From positions 20,732,956-20,796,955 of the forward strand of contig JBCNJP010000003.1 in NCBI GenBank assembly GCA_039602395.1: a stretch of DNA of 64,000 nucleotides, in the 5' to 3' direction. Shown piece by piece: positions 1 to 11,238 of the stretch. A program made the position numbers and the translations under genes. The notes below the pieces were generated by a model that did not search any database, was not told where the DNA came from, and was given only the letters and a program-made list of their open reading frames with translations. The DNA is from Deinandra increscens subsp. villosa. Taxonomy: Eukaryota > Streptophyta > Magnoliopsida > Asterales > Asteraceae. Each line of letters opens with the position of its first letter. Positions within the stretch are counted from its first letter, which is position 1.

Positions 1-1780
1 ACTTTTTAGGATACAACTTGTTTCACAATCTTTGTGGATACCAAGTCTTTGTAATTTGGTGCTAGTACATAGTCTTAACCACCCTGTGCAGAATAAAGTC
101 ACTTTTAGTATTTGATCCAGTAGTTGTGCACAGAATCTCAACCAGCCTATCCCAACATGGTGCTTCATTTCACAGTTTTGAAGTTTCTCTTAGGATAAAC
201 ATTCATCAAGTAATAATTCTTGTAAAAATTATGTATTGTGTTGCCACCTTGTTAATGAACTTTCCAAAGTTATCAAAAGAATGGAGATGAAAGAGGTAGG
301 TACTTTACTCTGTTTTTGTTTTTGTGTTTGCATGCATAAAGGCTGCTAGCACCTTACACTAAGTTATCAGTTTATCTTATTATTTCACGCCAGTTCATAT
401 TTAGTGTCATATCCAACTTTCAATTTCACAGCCATGTACATCTATTAAATTCTAAATATTAGGAATTAATTAGCATCTAATTGTCCTCCTAGTTTAGCTT
501 TCTCTCCCGTGCATGTAACTTGATGTAACTGGTGAATACTAAGCAATGGGAAACAATTCCACATGTATCTGATTACATGGTTCAGAGTGCTAGTGCTCTG
601 AACGTCACTGGAAACCCCTCTGCAGTTCCCATCAGATCCCTAATCATGTGTCTGTTTGGAAGCATAGCTCATGAATCTATTTCCCAACGCTGTGATTTCT
701 TGCACCACCCTTGTTTACTGTTCTCTAATCGAGAGCCTTTGCTGTTGTTAGAAGACGGACCAAAGAATTCTGCTGTTCTTAACCAGAAACTATAGGTCCC
801 TGTTATTGTTCTGTCCCTTTGCTGTTCAGATCCTGCTGCCTGTCTGTTCCCACCTCCTGTCTCCGGCAGAACCACCATCAGATTGGCCGTCCTTGTGTTA
901 AATCATGGTTTCCCATTTTACTACTGTTCCTGCCAGAGAAAACCCTGAAACTCTTTTTATTGCTTGTGAAAACTAATAAATCCTAGTATCACCGCACCTG
1001 TTAAATGTTTGGTGTTCACCAGTGATTTCTGATGAGTTCTCCTGTTCATATACCCGACCGGTGACATTTCTAATTTCTGATGCAAATCAGGGTCGTTTCT
1101 TTGTTTCAGATATGGTTTCATTCTCATTACATATTCCCAATTCCCTGATTTTGTGGAACCTAATACCAAACCCCTGTCATATTCAGATTCATTAATCAAA
1201 GTGACCAACAACCTCATTATGAGAGAGGAAGTCCATGTTCGGGATTGTAAGACTGATATGACTACTCATTTTTCCAGCGAGGAAGATGTAACTAGATTTC
1301 ACCACTTTTGGATAAGCTTCATCCGCCTGTAGTGCTATTACATAATAGTTAGGTATATCCTTGTCTTGCTTTACTACAGTCTTCATCTTGGAAAATTGAT
1401 TCAGGACCAGGCATCAAGTTGCAGAGATTCTCACAAAGCCATTATGCAAATCACATATAGATTTTATTTGCAGCAAGTTAGGCCTGATTAAAATCATTGC
1501 TCCAACTTGAGTAGTGTTATAGATATAGTTGTCTAGTAGTGTACAACTGTTATTCAAAGTATTAGGAACTAGCATTTAATTATCTTCCTGGTATAGCTTC
1601 ATCTCTCGTGTATACTAAGCTGATGTACTGGTTCAGTAGTAAGCAATGTAACATTCAAAAAGTATTTGATTACATTGACAATCATGCATGCATTGAATAT
1701 AAATCTTTATTAATTTAGATGACCAATCTTTTGAGTTTTGAAACATGGTTACTATTTTCTGGTCCATTTTCTTATTGCAG
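1..1780 (+). other. Upstream intron sequence of the CDKE gene
   Basis: This stretch lies immediately before a splice acceptor (ending in cttattgcag at 1780) of the kinase gene, and I find no kinase exon in it, so it reads as the 3' part of a long intron. It is AT-rich. Two diverged direct repeats of about 120 bp, roughly 435-580 and 1538-1675, share words such as attaggaa, agcatctaatt/agcatttaatt and taagcaatg, and bracket about 1 kb of unrelated sequence. Short open frames here have no recognisable domain. Confidence 0.55.
435..1675 (+). repeat. Pair of diverged direct repeats (about 435-580 and 1538-1675)
   Basis: The two blocks align over attaggaa, the agc-ttaatt segment, the tagcttc/tagcttt segment, tgatgta and taagcaatg, with many substitutions and small indels. 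They may be the remains of an old segmental duplication of intron sequence, or degenerate ends of an element that inserted the 1 kb between them. No terminal TG..CA or target duplication was seen. Confidence 0.45.
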
Positions 1781-4284
1781 ATATGATCCTCGAAAACGTT
1801 TAACAGCAGCACAAGCTCTAGACCATGAGTGAGTTCTCTCTCTGTCTACATCTGTACACACATACATGTATATAGACACACATATGTATATATAGGGTTA
1901 GGATTATGCTAAAAAGATTTTGCCTACGCAATGTAAGAAACGCACCATGTTTTAAATATTAGGTATGGTGTCTTAATTTGGCCATGTGTTACAAAAAACG
2001 ATAAGGTAGGAAGTTGTCTAAAATTTAAAGCATCATCTTGTCACGACCTGCCTAGAATTACTCCGTGACAATCTGCTTCTTACACTTGGGCAAAATATCT
2101 TTTTTTACCATAACCCAAATTTACACTCTACACACACAGAGTTGGAGGTTCACTGTAGACCCCCCTTAAAAGTGTAGATCCATAGACCCTTTTTTCACAA
2201 TTGGATATCTTGATCTAATGTTTGTAATTAATTTTCTTTTTTTAGTTTTTCTCTCTCTTCAGAAAATTTCGCATGTGAAATAGAGTAATTTCACATGTGA
2301 AGGGGTCTACAATAAACCTCCCCCTATACACACAGTTGGATATATACACGTTTTCATTTATGCATATATAATTATATGTATGTATGTACATTTACTATCA
2401 TACCATTGCACATAAAAAGCATTTAATTTAGGTATAATATATTAATGTTCTTCAAAAAATATTTCTGAAATTAAATACTTATATTGTACAAGTGCAAGAA
2501 GGGAGGAACATCTTTGTTACCGACTTCCTTGGCTATTTTCTCTTGGATTAAGAAAATGGATGATTGATCACCTTTGAAACATTTTTCTTTGACACTACTA
2601 GTTATCTGTATGAGCAGCAATCCATCAAGTCACAGCTTATTGCTTCGGTAACCTCCCTATCATGAATTATGATAGGGCAAAAATTTGTTGATGGCTAAAT
2701 TTTGAATATACATTGGTGATAGATCCATTGGTATGTTCTCATGGCACATAGCTAGTTTCTTGGTCCTCAAAATGGAGAATATTGTCTGATGCCTAAATGT
2801 GTGTGTATAAGATTGACTGAAGGAAAACTGATGTCTGTTAGTTCTAGCTAAGAACTTGCATTTGCTATTCGAGGTCTTTGTTTAATTCTATAATAAACTT
2901 TCTTCAACAAATTTTTGTATGTAGGTATTTTCGGATGGAACCTTTACCTGGACGCAAGTAAATTTTTTCTTCCTTAAAGACTTTGTATGTATGTCATGTT
3001 AATGTTATTGTTGAACTTGTATCGAGGTTAACCATTTCATACATTTGATTACTGTTCTGTTAGTGCATATACGTATGCATGTTTTTGATGGGTGATTTTT
3101 AACTTGAATGGTTAGTGCACTGGTACCGCCTCAACCTGGGGAGAAAATCGTGAATTACCCAACCCGGCCAGTGGACACAAACACAGATTTTGAGGGCACA
3201 ACAAGTCTTCAGCCTGCTCAACAGCAGGTATGCCTCTATATTATTCTTTGAGATTTGACCCTCCCAAATGACTACGTTTCTTGCTTGTCATATATATAGG
3301 TTAAAATAGAAAATCTTGAAAGTGTGGGAAGGCTTTTTAAGCCTTTAGATTGTGTTTTCTAAATTCTAATTTATGGCCCAGAACTGATAACTATATTTAA
3401 CAATTACTAACTACAAATCAATAGTACTTTTGTGCTTTTGGTGAGACTTTACTGAGTATGATTGTTGTTGTTGTACCTACAAATCAAACAACCAATGCCT
3501 ACCTTTTTCTTTGGGAAAGATAATCTGCACTGAATGTAAATAGTTACTAATGAATCTTTTTTCTAGAATATTGCAACTTGTCATAAAAACATTGTTTCTG
3601 AGACATTGTTGCGTTCTAAACAAGTTTTTACTTGGACTGATTACCCAAGTATTATCTTCTCAAGTGTGATTGGGCCACTAAGTTGTTTGTGCATAGTAAC
3701 TTAAATGAGAAGTGATTCTAGTATTTCAATAAATCTCTTTGGATGACTCATTAGACTCATTATTTCAATAAATCTTTGGGGACTTTTTTCTTTCTTTCTG
3801 ATTTGCTTTGTTTCATGAGAAACAACTAACTTCTTTCACTAAAAAAAAGAAGCAAATTCGTAATGTATTTTGATGATTTGATCAGGCATCAGGAAACCAA
3901 ATGTCTGGGGGTATGGCTGGCGCACATATAATGGGGACTAGAAATGTTCCACGGCCTGTTCATATGGTTGGCGGGATGCAGAGGATGCAACAGCAGCAGA
4001 ATATGGCGGCTTATAATCTTGCCTCACAGGCTGCTGCGGGAATGAGTGGTGGTGCTGCAATGAATCCTGGGAATATCCCAATGCAGCGGGGTGTTGCAGC
4101 CCAGCCTCATCAACAGCAACAGCAACAGCAACAACAGGTTTAAATCAAATGAATATATTTTTTAATCAACTTATTTTCCCACATTTCTAATCTTTTCTGC
4201 CCTTTTCATTTATAAAACTAGTTAAGAAGGAAGGACGGAATGGGGATGCCTGGATATCCACAACAGAAATCAAGGCGTTTCTGA
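1781..4284 (+). CDS. CDKE1: Cyclin-dependent kinase E (CDK8-type Mediator kinase), C-terminal part, five exons
   Basis: This is the catalytic partner of cyclin C in the Mediator kinase module in the nucleus, which phosphorylates transcription machinery and regulators. Only the last 168 residues are in the window. Exons are 1781-1828, 2925-2957, 3116-3227, 3886-4137 and 4222-4284, all with GT-AG borders and a continuous frame. The first two exons end the kinase domain: YDPRKRLTAAQALDHEYF is the conserved end of the C-lobe. The third exon holds PPQPGEKIVNYPTRPVDTN, a hallmark of plant CDKE. The tail is low-complexity, rich in Met, Gly, Ala and Gln, with a run of about nine Gln at 4111-4137. It ends in a basic KSRRF tail. 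N-terminal kinase exons lie left of the window. The family assignment is very secure; the symbol follows Arabidopsis CDKE;1/HEN3. Confidence 0.93.
2144..2323. mobile_element. Short MITE with terminal inverted repeats in a CDKE intron
   Basis: The left end GGAGGTTCACTGTAGACCCC and the reverse complement of the right end GGAGGTTTATTGTAGACCCC match at 18 of 20 positions. The 180-bp element has no ORF. It sits in the intron 1829-2924, and both flanks contain a tacacacag-like word, which makes an exact target duplication hard to define. The superfamily cannot be assigned from this. Confidence 0.6.
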
Positions 4285-4985
4285 GGTAATTCTCTCTCGT
4301 GTGCTTATGTAGCTTAAGGTTCTGTAATCATAACACTTTATGCTAAAAGCTTTTGCTCTCTTAGTTTTCTAGCCTCCCTCCATCAATGTGAGTTTTCATA
4401 AGTAGACAGTCCACTAGATTTTACTAATTGCTTCATTGAATTGATTTGTTGAAGTCGAATATATTCACATATGAAATAATTACACCTGTGGTATGACCAT
4501 ATTGCAATTTTGGTCCCAAAGTTTCATTAATTATATCTTTAGTCCAATAGTTTGCCCAAACGTAAAATGTTTGCTCCCTAGAGTCGATGTCCGTTTAGTT
4601 TTTCTGTTAAATCGAATGAAATGACCATAATACCCCTTAATATTAATGAAATAATATATAAAACTAAATTCCCATGGACCCCGTCCCTTATAAAATTATA
4701 AAACGAAAGAGACTAATAAAGTTAAAGAATAAATTATAGATTACGTCCTTTATGTATATCCCATTTTGCAAGTGTTGTCCTTAAACTAAGGTAATAACAA
4801 GAATTTTCCTTTATGTTTATATTTTGTAACAGATTACATCATTTCCTCTAACACGCGTCAAAATTTTCAGTTAATTGCACATGAGGGTATTTTGGTCTTT
4901 TTATCTTTTAGGGTCTATTCTTATAATTAACTCATACCTTTAAACTTTATAACCCAAACTTTGAAAGACAATTCTTGTAATTAAC
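4285..4985. other. CDKE 3' flank with Mutator-like terminal sequence
   Basis: After the CDKE stop there is AT-rich untranslated or intergenic DNA. From about 4500 to 4900 the sequence consists of words such as tttgg-tcc, attacgtcctttatgt and gagggtattttggtc. I recognise these as typical of terminal regions of Mutator-like elements in dicots. Related wording occurs at 22480-22640. No ORF is present. Confidence 0.35.
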
Positions 4986-5235
4986 TCAAATGTTAAGTTC
5001 AGCCCCACTCTCACCGTCTCTATCCTATCTCTCTCTTTACCTCTCCTTCATTCTCTCTCCCTTTCTCCACCATCTTCCACCCACCACCACCAACCATCAT
5101 CCTTCGCCACTAGACTACCACCACTGTTTGACTGCAGAAAGGCGGCCTCTTCCCTTCCATCATCTTCATCTCTAATTCCAACTTCCTCATCATCATCTTC
5201 ATCCACCTCTTCCCTCCCATTATCCACCGAAATTT

Positions 5236-5540
5236 ATGTCCAAACTAACCTTAGCCACAATCTTTTTCATATTCACTTTTTACGCCCTTTCTACACCTCA
5301 ATTTACATAAATCCAGACAACAACACTCTATGTATCCAAGCTAACTCCCAAATCCCCCCAACTATCAGTTCAAATTTACATGTACAATCTCCCTGGAAGA
5401 TTCACCTATGGCATTATAGATAGCTATGGAATTGCACGAGGTGGGAAGGTAAACGAAGCTGTAACAACGCTTAAATACACAGGGAATCAACACGCAGCTG
5501 AGTGGCACTTGTTTATCATTCTGAAAAATATGAATAGATT
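5236..5540 (+). pseudogene. Exostosin-type glycosyltransferase (ARAD-like, GT47) N-terminal fragment
   Basis: A frame beginning at ATG 5236 encodes a signal-anchor-like stretch (LTLATIFFIFTFYALSTP). After an in-frame TAA at 5308-5310 the same frame continues with VQIYMYNLPGRFTYGIIDSY, then IARGG and VTTLKYTGNQHAAEWHLF. These correspond to the start of the exostosin domain of arabinan arabinosyltransferase-like proteins (ARAD1/2), Golgi type II membrane enzymes of pectin synthesis. The resemblance is lost after HLF, and the continuing frame to 5793 is not recognisable. The fragment is therefore a broken partial copy. The preceding 200 bp are pyrimidine-rich and look like a plant 5' UTR, so a 5' gene end was probably copied. 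Family identification rests on remembered motifs. Confidence 0.6.
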
Positions 5541-5931
5541 CAGATCGTATAACTCACATTTCGGGTCTTATGTCAAGAGAGATTGGGAACCTGCAGCTTT
5601 CTGTAACGTTCTGCACCTTCTTTGTTGTTTTGCACAACCACTCGATCCACCACCCCACCACCTCCAATTTTGCAAACTTTCTGCATTTTTTGTTTTATGT
5701 ATTGTCACAAGCATGAGAAATTTCAAGATCTGGGATAAGGGGTTTGTAGTTAGCCCGAGGTTTGGTGACCGGCGGTTTGGAGTTAGTCGATAGGCGTCCG
5801 GTGTGGTTCTTGGATGGTGGTGACAGTTTTTGTTTCCTCCAAGAGAGGGAGTAGAGAGAGCACTAGAGGAGAGAGAATTATGTAAATATAAATTTTATTT
5901 TTCTTTTAAGTTTCAAACTATAACTTAATTA
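5541..5931. other. Unassigned sequence between the ARAD fragment and the assembly gap
   Basis: An open frame continues to 5793 but carries no recognisable domain after the exostosin match ends. The rest is purine-rich, then AT-rich up to the gap. If the upstream Mutator-like end is real, its partner terminus should lie here or in the gap; I see no matching inverted end before the Ns. Confidence 0.4.
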
Positions 5932-6431
5932 NNNNNNNNNNNNNNNNNNNNNNNNNNNNNNNNNNNNNNNNNNNNNNNNNNNNNNNNNNNNNNNNNNNNN
6001 NNNNNNNNNNNNNNNNNNNNNNNNNNNNNNNNNNNNNNNNNNNNNNNNNNNNNNNNNNNNNNNNNNNNNNNNNNNNNNNNNNNNNNNNNNNNNNNNNNNN
6101 NNNNNNNNNNNNNNNNNNNNNNNNNNNNNNNNNNNNNNNNNNNNNNNNNNNNNNNNNNNNNNNNNNNNNNNNNNNNNNNNNNNNNNNNNNNNNNNNNNNN
6201 NNNNNNNNNNNNNNNNNNNNNNNNNNNNNNNNNNNNNNNNNNNNNNNNNNNNNNNNNNNNNNNNNNNNNNNNNNNNNNNNNNNNNNNNNNNNNNNNNNNN
6301 NNNNNNNNNNNNNNNNNNNNNNNNNNNNNNNNNNNNNNNNNNNNNNNNNNNNNNNNNNNNNNNNNNNNNNNNNNNNNNNNNNNNNNNNNNNNNNNNNNNN
6401 NNNNNNNNNNNNNNNNNNNNNNNNNNNNNNN
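5932..6431. other. Assembly gap, 500 N
   Basis: There are exactly 500 N, the conventional placeholder for a gap of unknown size. The true distance between the flanks cannot be inferred. Confidence 0.98.
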
Positions 6432-6447
6432 TCCTTTTATGCAAAGT

Positions 6448-7520
6448 TGTAATACCCTGATTTTTATTTTATAGATATTAAATAGGATAATTGTAAAAGT
6501 ACTAAAATAATTATTAGAATTTGAAAGTTTAGAATTTTTGTTTTGAATAAACAACAAAATAAAGAACGGAAATAAAATGTAACGTGAGGTTGGTGACTTT
6601 TATATGATTAAAGTTTTGATTTTGAAGATAAAATATAAATATTGTAGTTTTGAAATTTAAATATTAATATAATGTTAATTTTGTAGTACGATAACCTATT
6701 ATTGTTATTCTATTGATTGTTTTAATAGGAATTGTTTGTTTGGCTTTTGAGCAAAGTTATGATTTCTGTTTTGATTTAATATGTTTTTGAATTACCAGAT
6801 AAGATATTTGTGTCTTCATGATATTATGACATGATAATTTTGAACTCTAAAGCGATGAATAAGTTTTTATTGATATTACGTTATATGTTTTGAGACGTTT
6901 AGATTGTTTTGATAGTTTTCATGTTTTATTGTTATTTTTATGCGATTGCTAGGTATGTTTGTTGAGGTGTATAGATACATCCTAGGGTGTGACAGTATGA
7001 TACATGTTCAGTTGTTATATTGTATAAGTGAAAGTATGTCTAGGTATGTTTGTTGAGGTGTATAGATACATCCTAGGGTGTGACAGTATGATACATGTTC
7101 AGTTGTTATATTGTATAAGTGAAAGTATGTCTGGAGGCGTATAGGTCAACCCTAGGAGAAGTAATATCATCCCAGCCACATATTGTGCATTCTGTGCATT
7201 CTTATGAAACTGTTTGTATATGTTATGTTTTTTCCGTTAGTCTTGTTAAAAGATGCAAGTTATAAGTTATGTGTTTATAACTTATAAGATACATGTTTAT
7301 ACGGTTATAACTTAGTTTTTATGATTTCTTTATCCGCTCACAGTATATCTTTATACTCAGATGTTCTTTTGTTTTTTGTTTTATTTTTATGCACGTCAGG
7401 TTACAGGATTGCTGGGGGAACACGTGGCAGAGTGCTCGAGAGTTGAAAGGATATTTTATCTTTATAAATGTAATGAATTGTTCAGTATATTGTAAATATT
7501 ATACATATATATGAAAAGGC
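6448..7520 (+). mobile_element. Probable solo LTR of a Gypsy-type retrotransposon
   Basis: The block starts TGTAATACCC, a common start for plant chromovirus LTRs. It is flanked by the same 8-mer gcaaagtt at 6441-6448 and 7519-7526, consistent with a 5-bp target duplication plus chance identity. It has no ORF and contains LTR-like text such as acgtcaggttacag and ggaacacgtggcagag near its 3' part. A 91-bp tandem duplication lies inside. The right border lacks a clean CA end, so the exact end may be a base or two off. Confidence 0.45.
6950..7131 (+). repeat. 91-bp unit duplicated in tandem
   Basis: Units 6950-7040 and 7041-7131 appear identical. Each starts taggtatgtttgttgaggtg and ends with gaaagtatgtc. 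The identity suggests a recent replication-slippage or unequal-exchange event inside the putative LTR. Confidence 0.9.
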
Positions 7521-7871
7521 AAAGTTGGATTTATTTACAACTTTGTCATTTGTTTTATTTACAACTTTGCCATTTATCAATTCTAGGATTTATTTATAAC
7601 TTTGCTATTTGTCATTTTTTACCATTTGTCTTTTCTTTTTCTTCCGCCTCAACACTTTAAGCACTTGGTTTCTAGTTCTAATGTTATAACGTATTCTTTT
7701 TGTATTTGCGAAGGAGTCGTTTGAGCTTCGCAAATGAGTTGGTGTATTTGTTGTTGGTGTAATAGATACAAATAGATTTTCTTAAGTACGGTAGTGTAAT
7801 ATAGTTTTTTGTTTGGAGCGTTTTACTTGTTACATGTTTTTTTATTTATGTTTCCTTTATGTGCTATGATA

Positions 7872-7963
7872 TGAGCTCTAGAAGGGGCATCCTAAAATAT
7901 ATCGAATGTTTCATACTTCACGAGATGAATTTGAGTGGAGATCTCTCTCCACTCTAGAGCTCA
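7872..7963. repeat. Overlapping dyads able to form nested hairpins
   Basis: Outer arms TGAGCTCTAGA (7872-7882) and its exact reverse complement (7953-7963) enclose 70 bp. A second perfect dyad with 9-bp arms, GAGTGGAGA and TCTCCACTC (7933-7954), has a 4-base loop and overlaps the outer right arm by two bases. No gene is nearby. Confidence 0.6.
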
Positions 7964-8299
7964 CATAAATCCATCCCTGAGTGTAAACGCAAAACTTCTT
8001 GTGACGTTTGGTTTGGTCTATTCGTTAGATTCATCATCTCCATAGAATAAAAGCAAAACCTCAAACCGGAGATGAGATGATTGGTGGTTCTGTTGACATA
8101 ATAGATCCCGTTAAGTTTTGGATAAAATATGAAATAGAAAATTAGAGACCATGTTTGTAATTATTATTAAACTTTAATAACAACCATAATTATATGTTCC
8201 CTCTTATATAGAAATGTTCAAATACGAAGTTCGATTTTTCTAAGAAGACTAAGAAGGGCTCCTGCGTGATGATACATGTTTTTTGATTATTATTTTAAA

Positions 8300-9020
8300 G
8301 GATGTGTATTTTAATCTTAGCCATATTTGTTGACTTTTTATCAAGTTCTCCCATTTTCTTAAAGACTTTATAACTTTTACAACGACATTATTTTCTTTAA
8401 AAAATTTACATCATAAAAACGAGCGTTTTTTATCTTTAAAACGTGTACACTTATTAAAAAAAATTACCTTTTCGATTTTCTAGTATGTCATTGTGTGTAA
8501 TACTTGTCATTATGTATTTTTACTTGTCATTTGTATCTTCCTGTTGGTTATTGTGTCTTACCTTCAAATTATTGTGTCTTATGTTTCAGGTCATTGTGTA
8601 ATATGTATGTATGTATCATTGTGTCTAATACCTGTCGTTGCGTCTTATATTCAATTCATTGTGTCTTGTGTTCCGGGTTATTATGTAATATATATTTATT
8701 ATCATGGTTTATGTTTTAACTCATTTCATATTATTTTGTTAGTGTTTTTATGTATTAGATACATTTATCACAATAACAGCATAAAAACACAGTTTTAGAC
8801 ACGATGACGAGTATTAGACACAGTGGCGCACTAGAAATCAAAAGAGTAATTTTTTTAAATTTTATAAATAACAACACTATACGCGTTTTAAAGATAAGAA
8901 ACACATCGTTTTTGTTGTGTATTTTTTTAAAATAATGTTATCATATGTAAGAGTTTAATGAAAGTTTTTTAAAAAATAGTGGAAGTGGATAATAGTCAAC
9001 AAAAATGACTAAAATGCCCC
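8300..9020. mobile_element. Foldback element with long terminal inverted repeats
   Basis: About 180 bp at the left (8300-8480) is the inverted, diverged counterpart of about 200 bp at the right (8820-9020). Shared words are TTTGTTGACT near the tips, ATCTTTAAAACG in the middle, and GATTTCTAG/GATTTTCTAG toward the centre. The centre holds a short degenerate direct repeat of the word ATTGTGTCTTA. There is no protein-coding potential worth reporting. Long arms suggest a Mutator-like or foldback type. Confidence 0.6.
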
Positions 9021-9113
9021 TATTTTCTTTCTTTCTCTATTAGTTTAATCTCGTGTTTTTAGATTTATCTTATATAAATATTTCGTAGGATCCCTCCTAT
9101 ATACAAATTAGTG

Positions 9114-9171
9114 AATTTATATCTATATTTATATCTATATCTATATCTAAATCTATATCTATATATATATA
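9114..9171 (+). repeat. TATATC/TATA microsatellite
   Basis: A hexanucleotide run of the form (TATATC)n grades into (TA)n. It may mark the 5' end of the Helitron-like segment that follows. Confidence 0.85.
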
Positions 9172-11238
9172 ATAGGTACAAGTTTTGCATGTTAAGATTA
9201 AGCCTATTTTCTTTAAAATCAGCCGGATAAGATGTTGCTTATGTGTAATTATTTCAGAATTTTGAATAAAAAATTTTGAAAAAAAAGCTCAAAACCACGC
9301 GGATTTTTTACCCGTGTTTATGATTCAGTTTTATTTTATCAACCCGAGGTATATAATGTTCTGATTGTGCACCACGGTCACTGTAAACCCTAATCTCCGC
9401 GCAAACCCATCGTTCTCGCCTACAATCAAATCAGTGATTGAATCGGTGGATTCATTTTCTTTGTTCTTTTCGACTAGCACCAAATCAGTGATTGAATCGG
9501 TAAGTAAACCCTTCCGACGTTAGGGTTTAATTTACAGTTATCAATTTCTTTGATTGTCGATTCATTTATCAATTGTTTCTTTGATTGTCAATTCCTTTAT
9601 CGATTGTTTCAGGTTATAAACTCCGAATCTATATTTACGCATGTTTCTTTTTCGCTACTTTTTGTTCCTATTTATGTGTTCTGACTTACAGAAGGCATAA
9701 TGCAATTTCTTAATGTTTTCGGGCTGTAGGAGTGAGTAGAGATAATCTCTATTGCCTATTTAGGTCATATTTTTGGGTTTTTGTAATTTTGTAGATTACC
9801 GGTGATTAATACCTTGTGGTATATTTGAAACATGTTCATTAGGTTAGCTAGCAGTGATTGAAGTTTGTGATGTTAGGGGAGTTTATATCATGATTTCGAA
9901 AACAAGATAAAAAATTTGATTCATACTTCTTTTTTTACTTGATGTTGACTTTCAATTCCTTTTTGTTTGTCTCAATGCTTCGATACTTACACTAACTTTG
10001 GTCGCTCTGTTGCTATTTTTAGTTTTAGGTGTGAGAGGACAGCTTGCTTTTGCTGTTTATATATGGTGAAAGCCATTTAGTAAAATAGAATATTGTCAAT
10101 TAGACACATTCCACTTTGTTGTTGTTCTTCACAGGCTACGGTAATGTTTCTTATTTGCTTCTCTGTTGTCGTAATTTACTGTGCCCTAGAGTTTATTTTG
10201 TTTATGATTGGTCATTTTGCTTTTCGACGATTGTTGAATAAGTCGTTTTTATTTTGTTACCGATGATGGTATTAATTTTTCCTTCAAGTGTGCGATGAAA
10301 TACCTTTGAATTTATTTGTTGAAATGTGTTCTCCAGATCTTTATGATTTGCTTATGGTTTATTGTTTCTTATCCTTTTTGTTTGTTTCACTTAAGAACAT
10401 GCTTATGCGTGTGCTATGTTTTATCTTTGGATTGGGGCAGTCCATGAGGCATTATGGTTAAAATGTGATTGTTTTTAACCTCTTATACGGCCTGACAACT
10501 TTTTATAATTATTGTTGCTATTGCAGGTTATTACTTGGATGTAAGTTTCTTTAGTTTGCTGCCGAAGTTGTGGGCCTTGGAAATATAGAGGTAATAGTCT
10601 GTCATTTTTCTTTTTTAATCTTTTTCTTTTTTTTCTTCAAATACAGAGGTAATAGTCTCTAATTTTCTGTCCCACTTTGAAGTGGTTCTTAGTACATTTT
10701 AGAGTTATATGTTTACTGTGGTTTTATGGACATTTGGTGCAACATAAATTAATTTAATTTATGGTAAGAGAAGGGATACCCCATAAATCACATGGCATCA
10801 CATATAGAAAAATTGATGTATCATTCAATAGTGTCACTTTTTGCCCTCTTGGTGGCTTTTCATATCTATTATATCTTATTAACAACAATTAAAAAATCCC
10901 ACTTAAATTATACTATTACTAAAGTTCTAATAGGTTAATTGTGTTTGGGAATTAGTTTTTACGTTTAAATGCATGTGTTTGAATTTGAGTAATCGGTTGG
11001 TTGTAGTTATGTGAATTTTGAGAACTTTTTTGTTTCTCATTTAAAAATAGAGTTTTTTAACCTATAATTGTTGGTAATTTTATTTCTACTTATAGTATGA
11101 TATCCAAGCCCCATGTTTACCTGCAACTGTTCTATAGTACCTATTACCTCATCAAAATGATCCTAATACAGCTTATGTTATAAAAGAGATTTTTTTTTTG
11201 TATAACAGGCTCGGGTATTTACCCGGGTCACTGACTAG
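9158..11238 (+). mobile_element. Helitron-like segment with 5' gene-leader sequence
   Basis: The 3' end fits the Helitron rule. A GC-rich hairpin (stem CGGGT/ACCCG, extendable with wobble pairs, 11210-11228) is followed ten bases later by CTAG (11235-11238) and then T. A TC-starting AT-rich end at about 9158 would fit the 5' rule but is only weakly defined. Inside, 9370-9502 looks like a plant 5' leader: it contains aaaccctaatctc, a duplicated segment aatcagtgattgaatcgg, and a perfect GTAAGT donor. No coding exon or Rep/helicase frame was found, so this would be a non-autonomous copy carrying gene sequence. Confidence 0.4.

Noticed and set aside
957..1386. Minus-strand frames of 86 and 64 codons left of the CDKE exons
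   Set aside because: No recognisable domain, two overlapping short frames, and position inside a host intron.
8493..8798. Open frames of 101 and 71 codons in the loop of the foldback element
   Set aside because: They arise from a degenerate ATTGTGTCTTA repeat and hydrophobic codon bias of T-rich DNA; no start context, splice or domain evidence.
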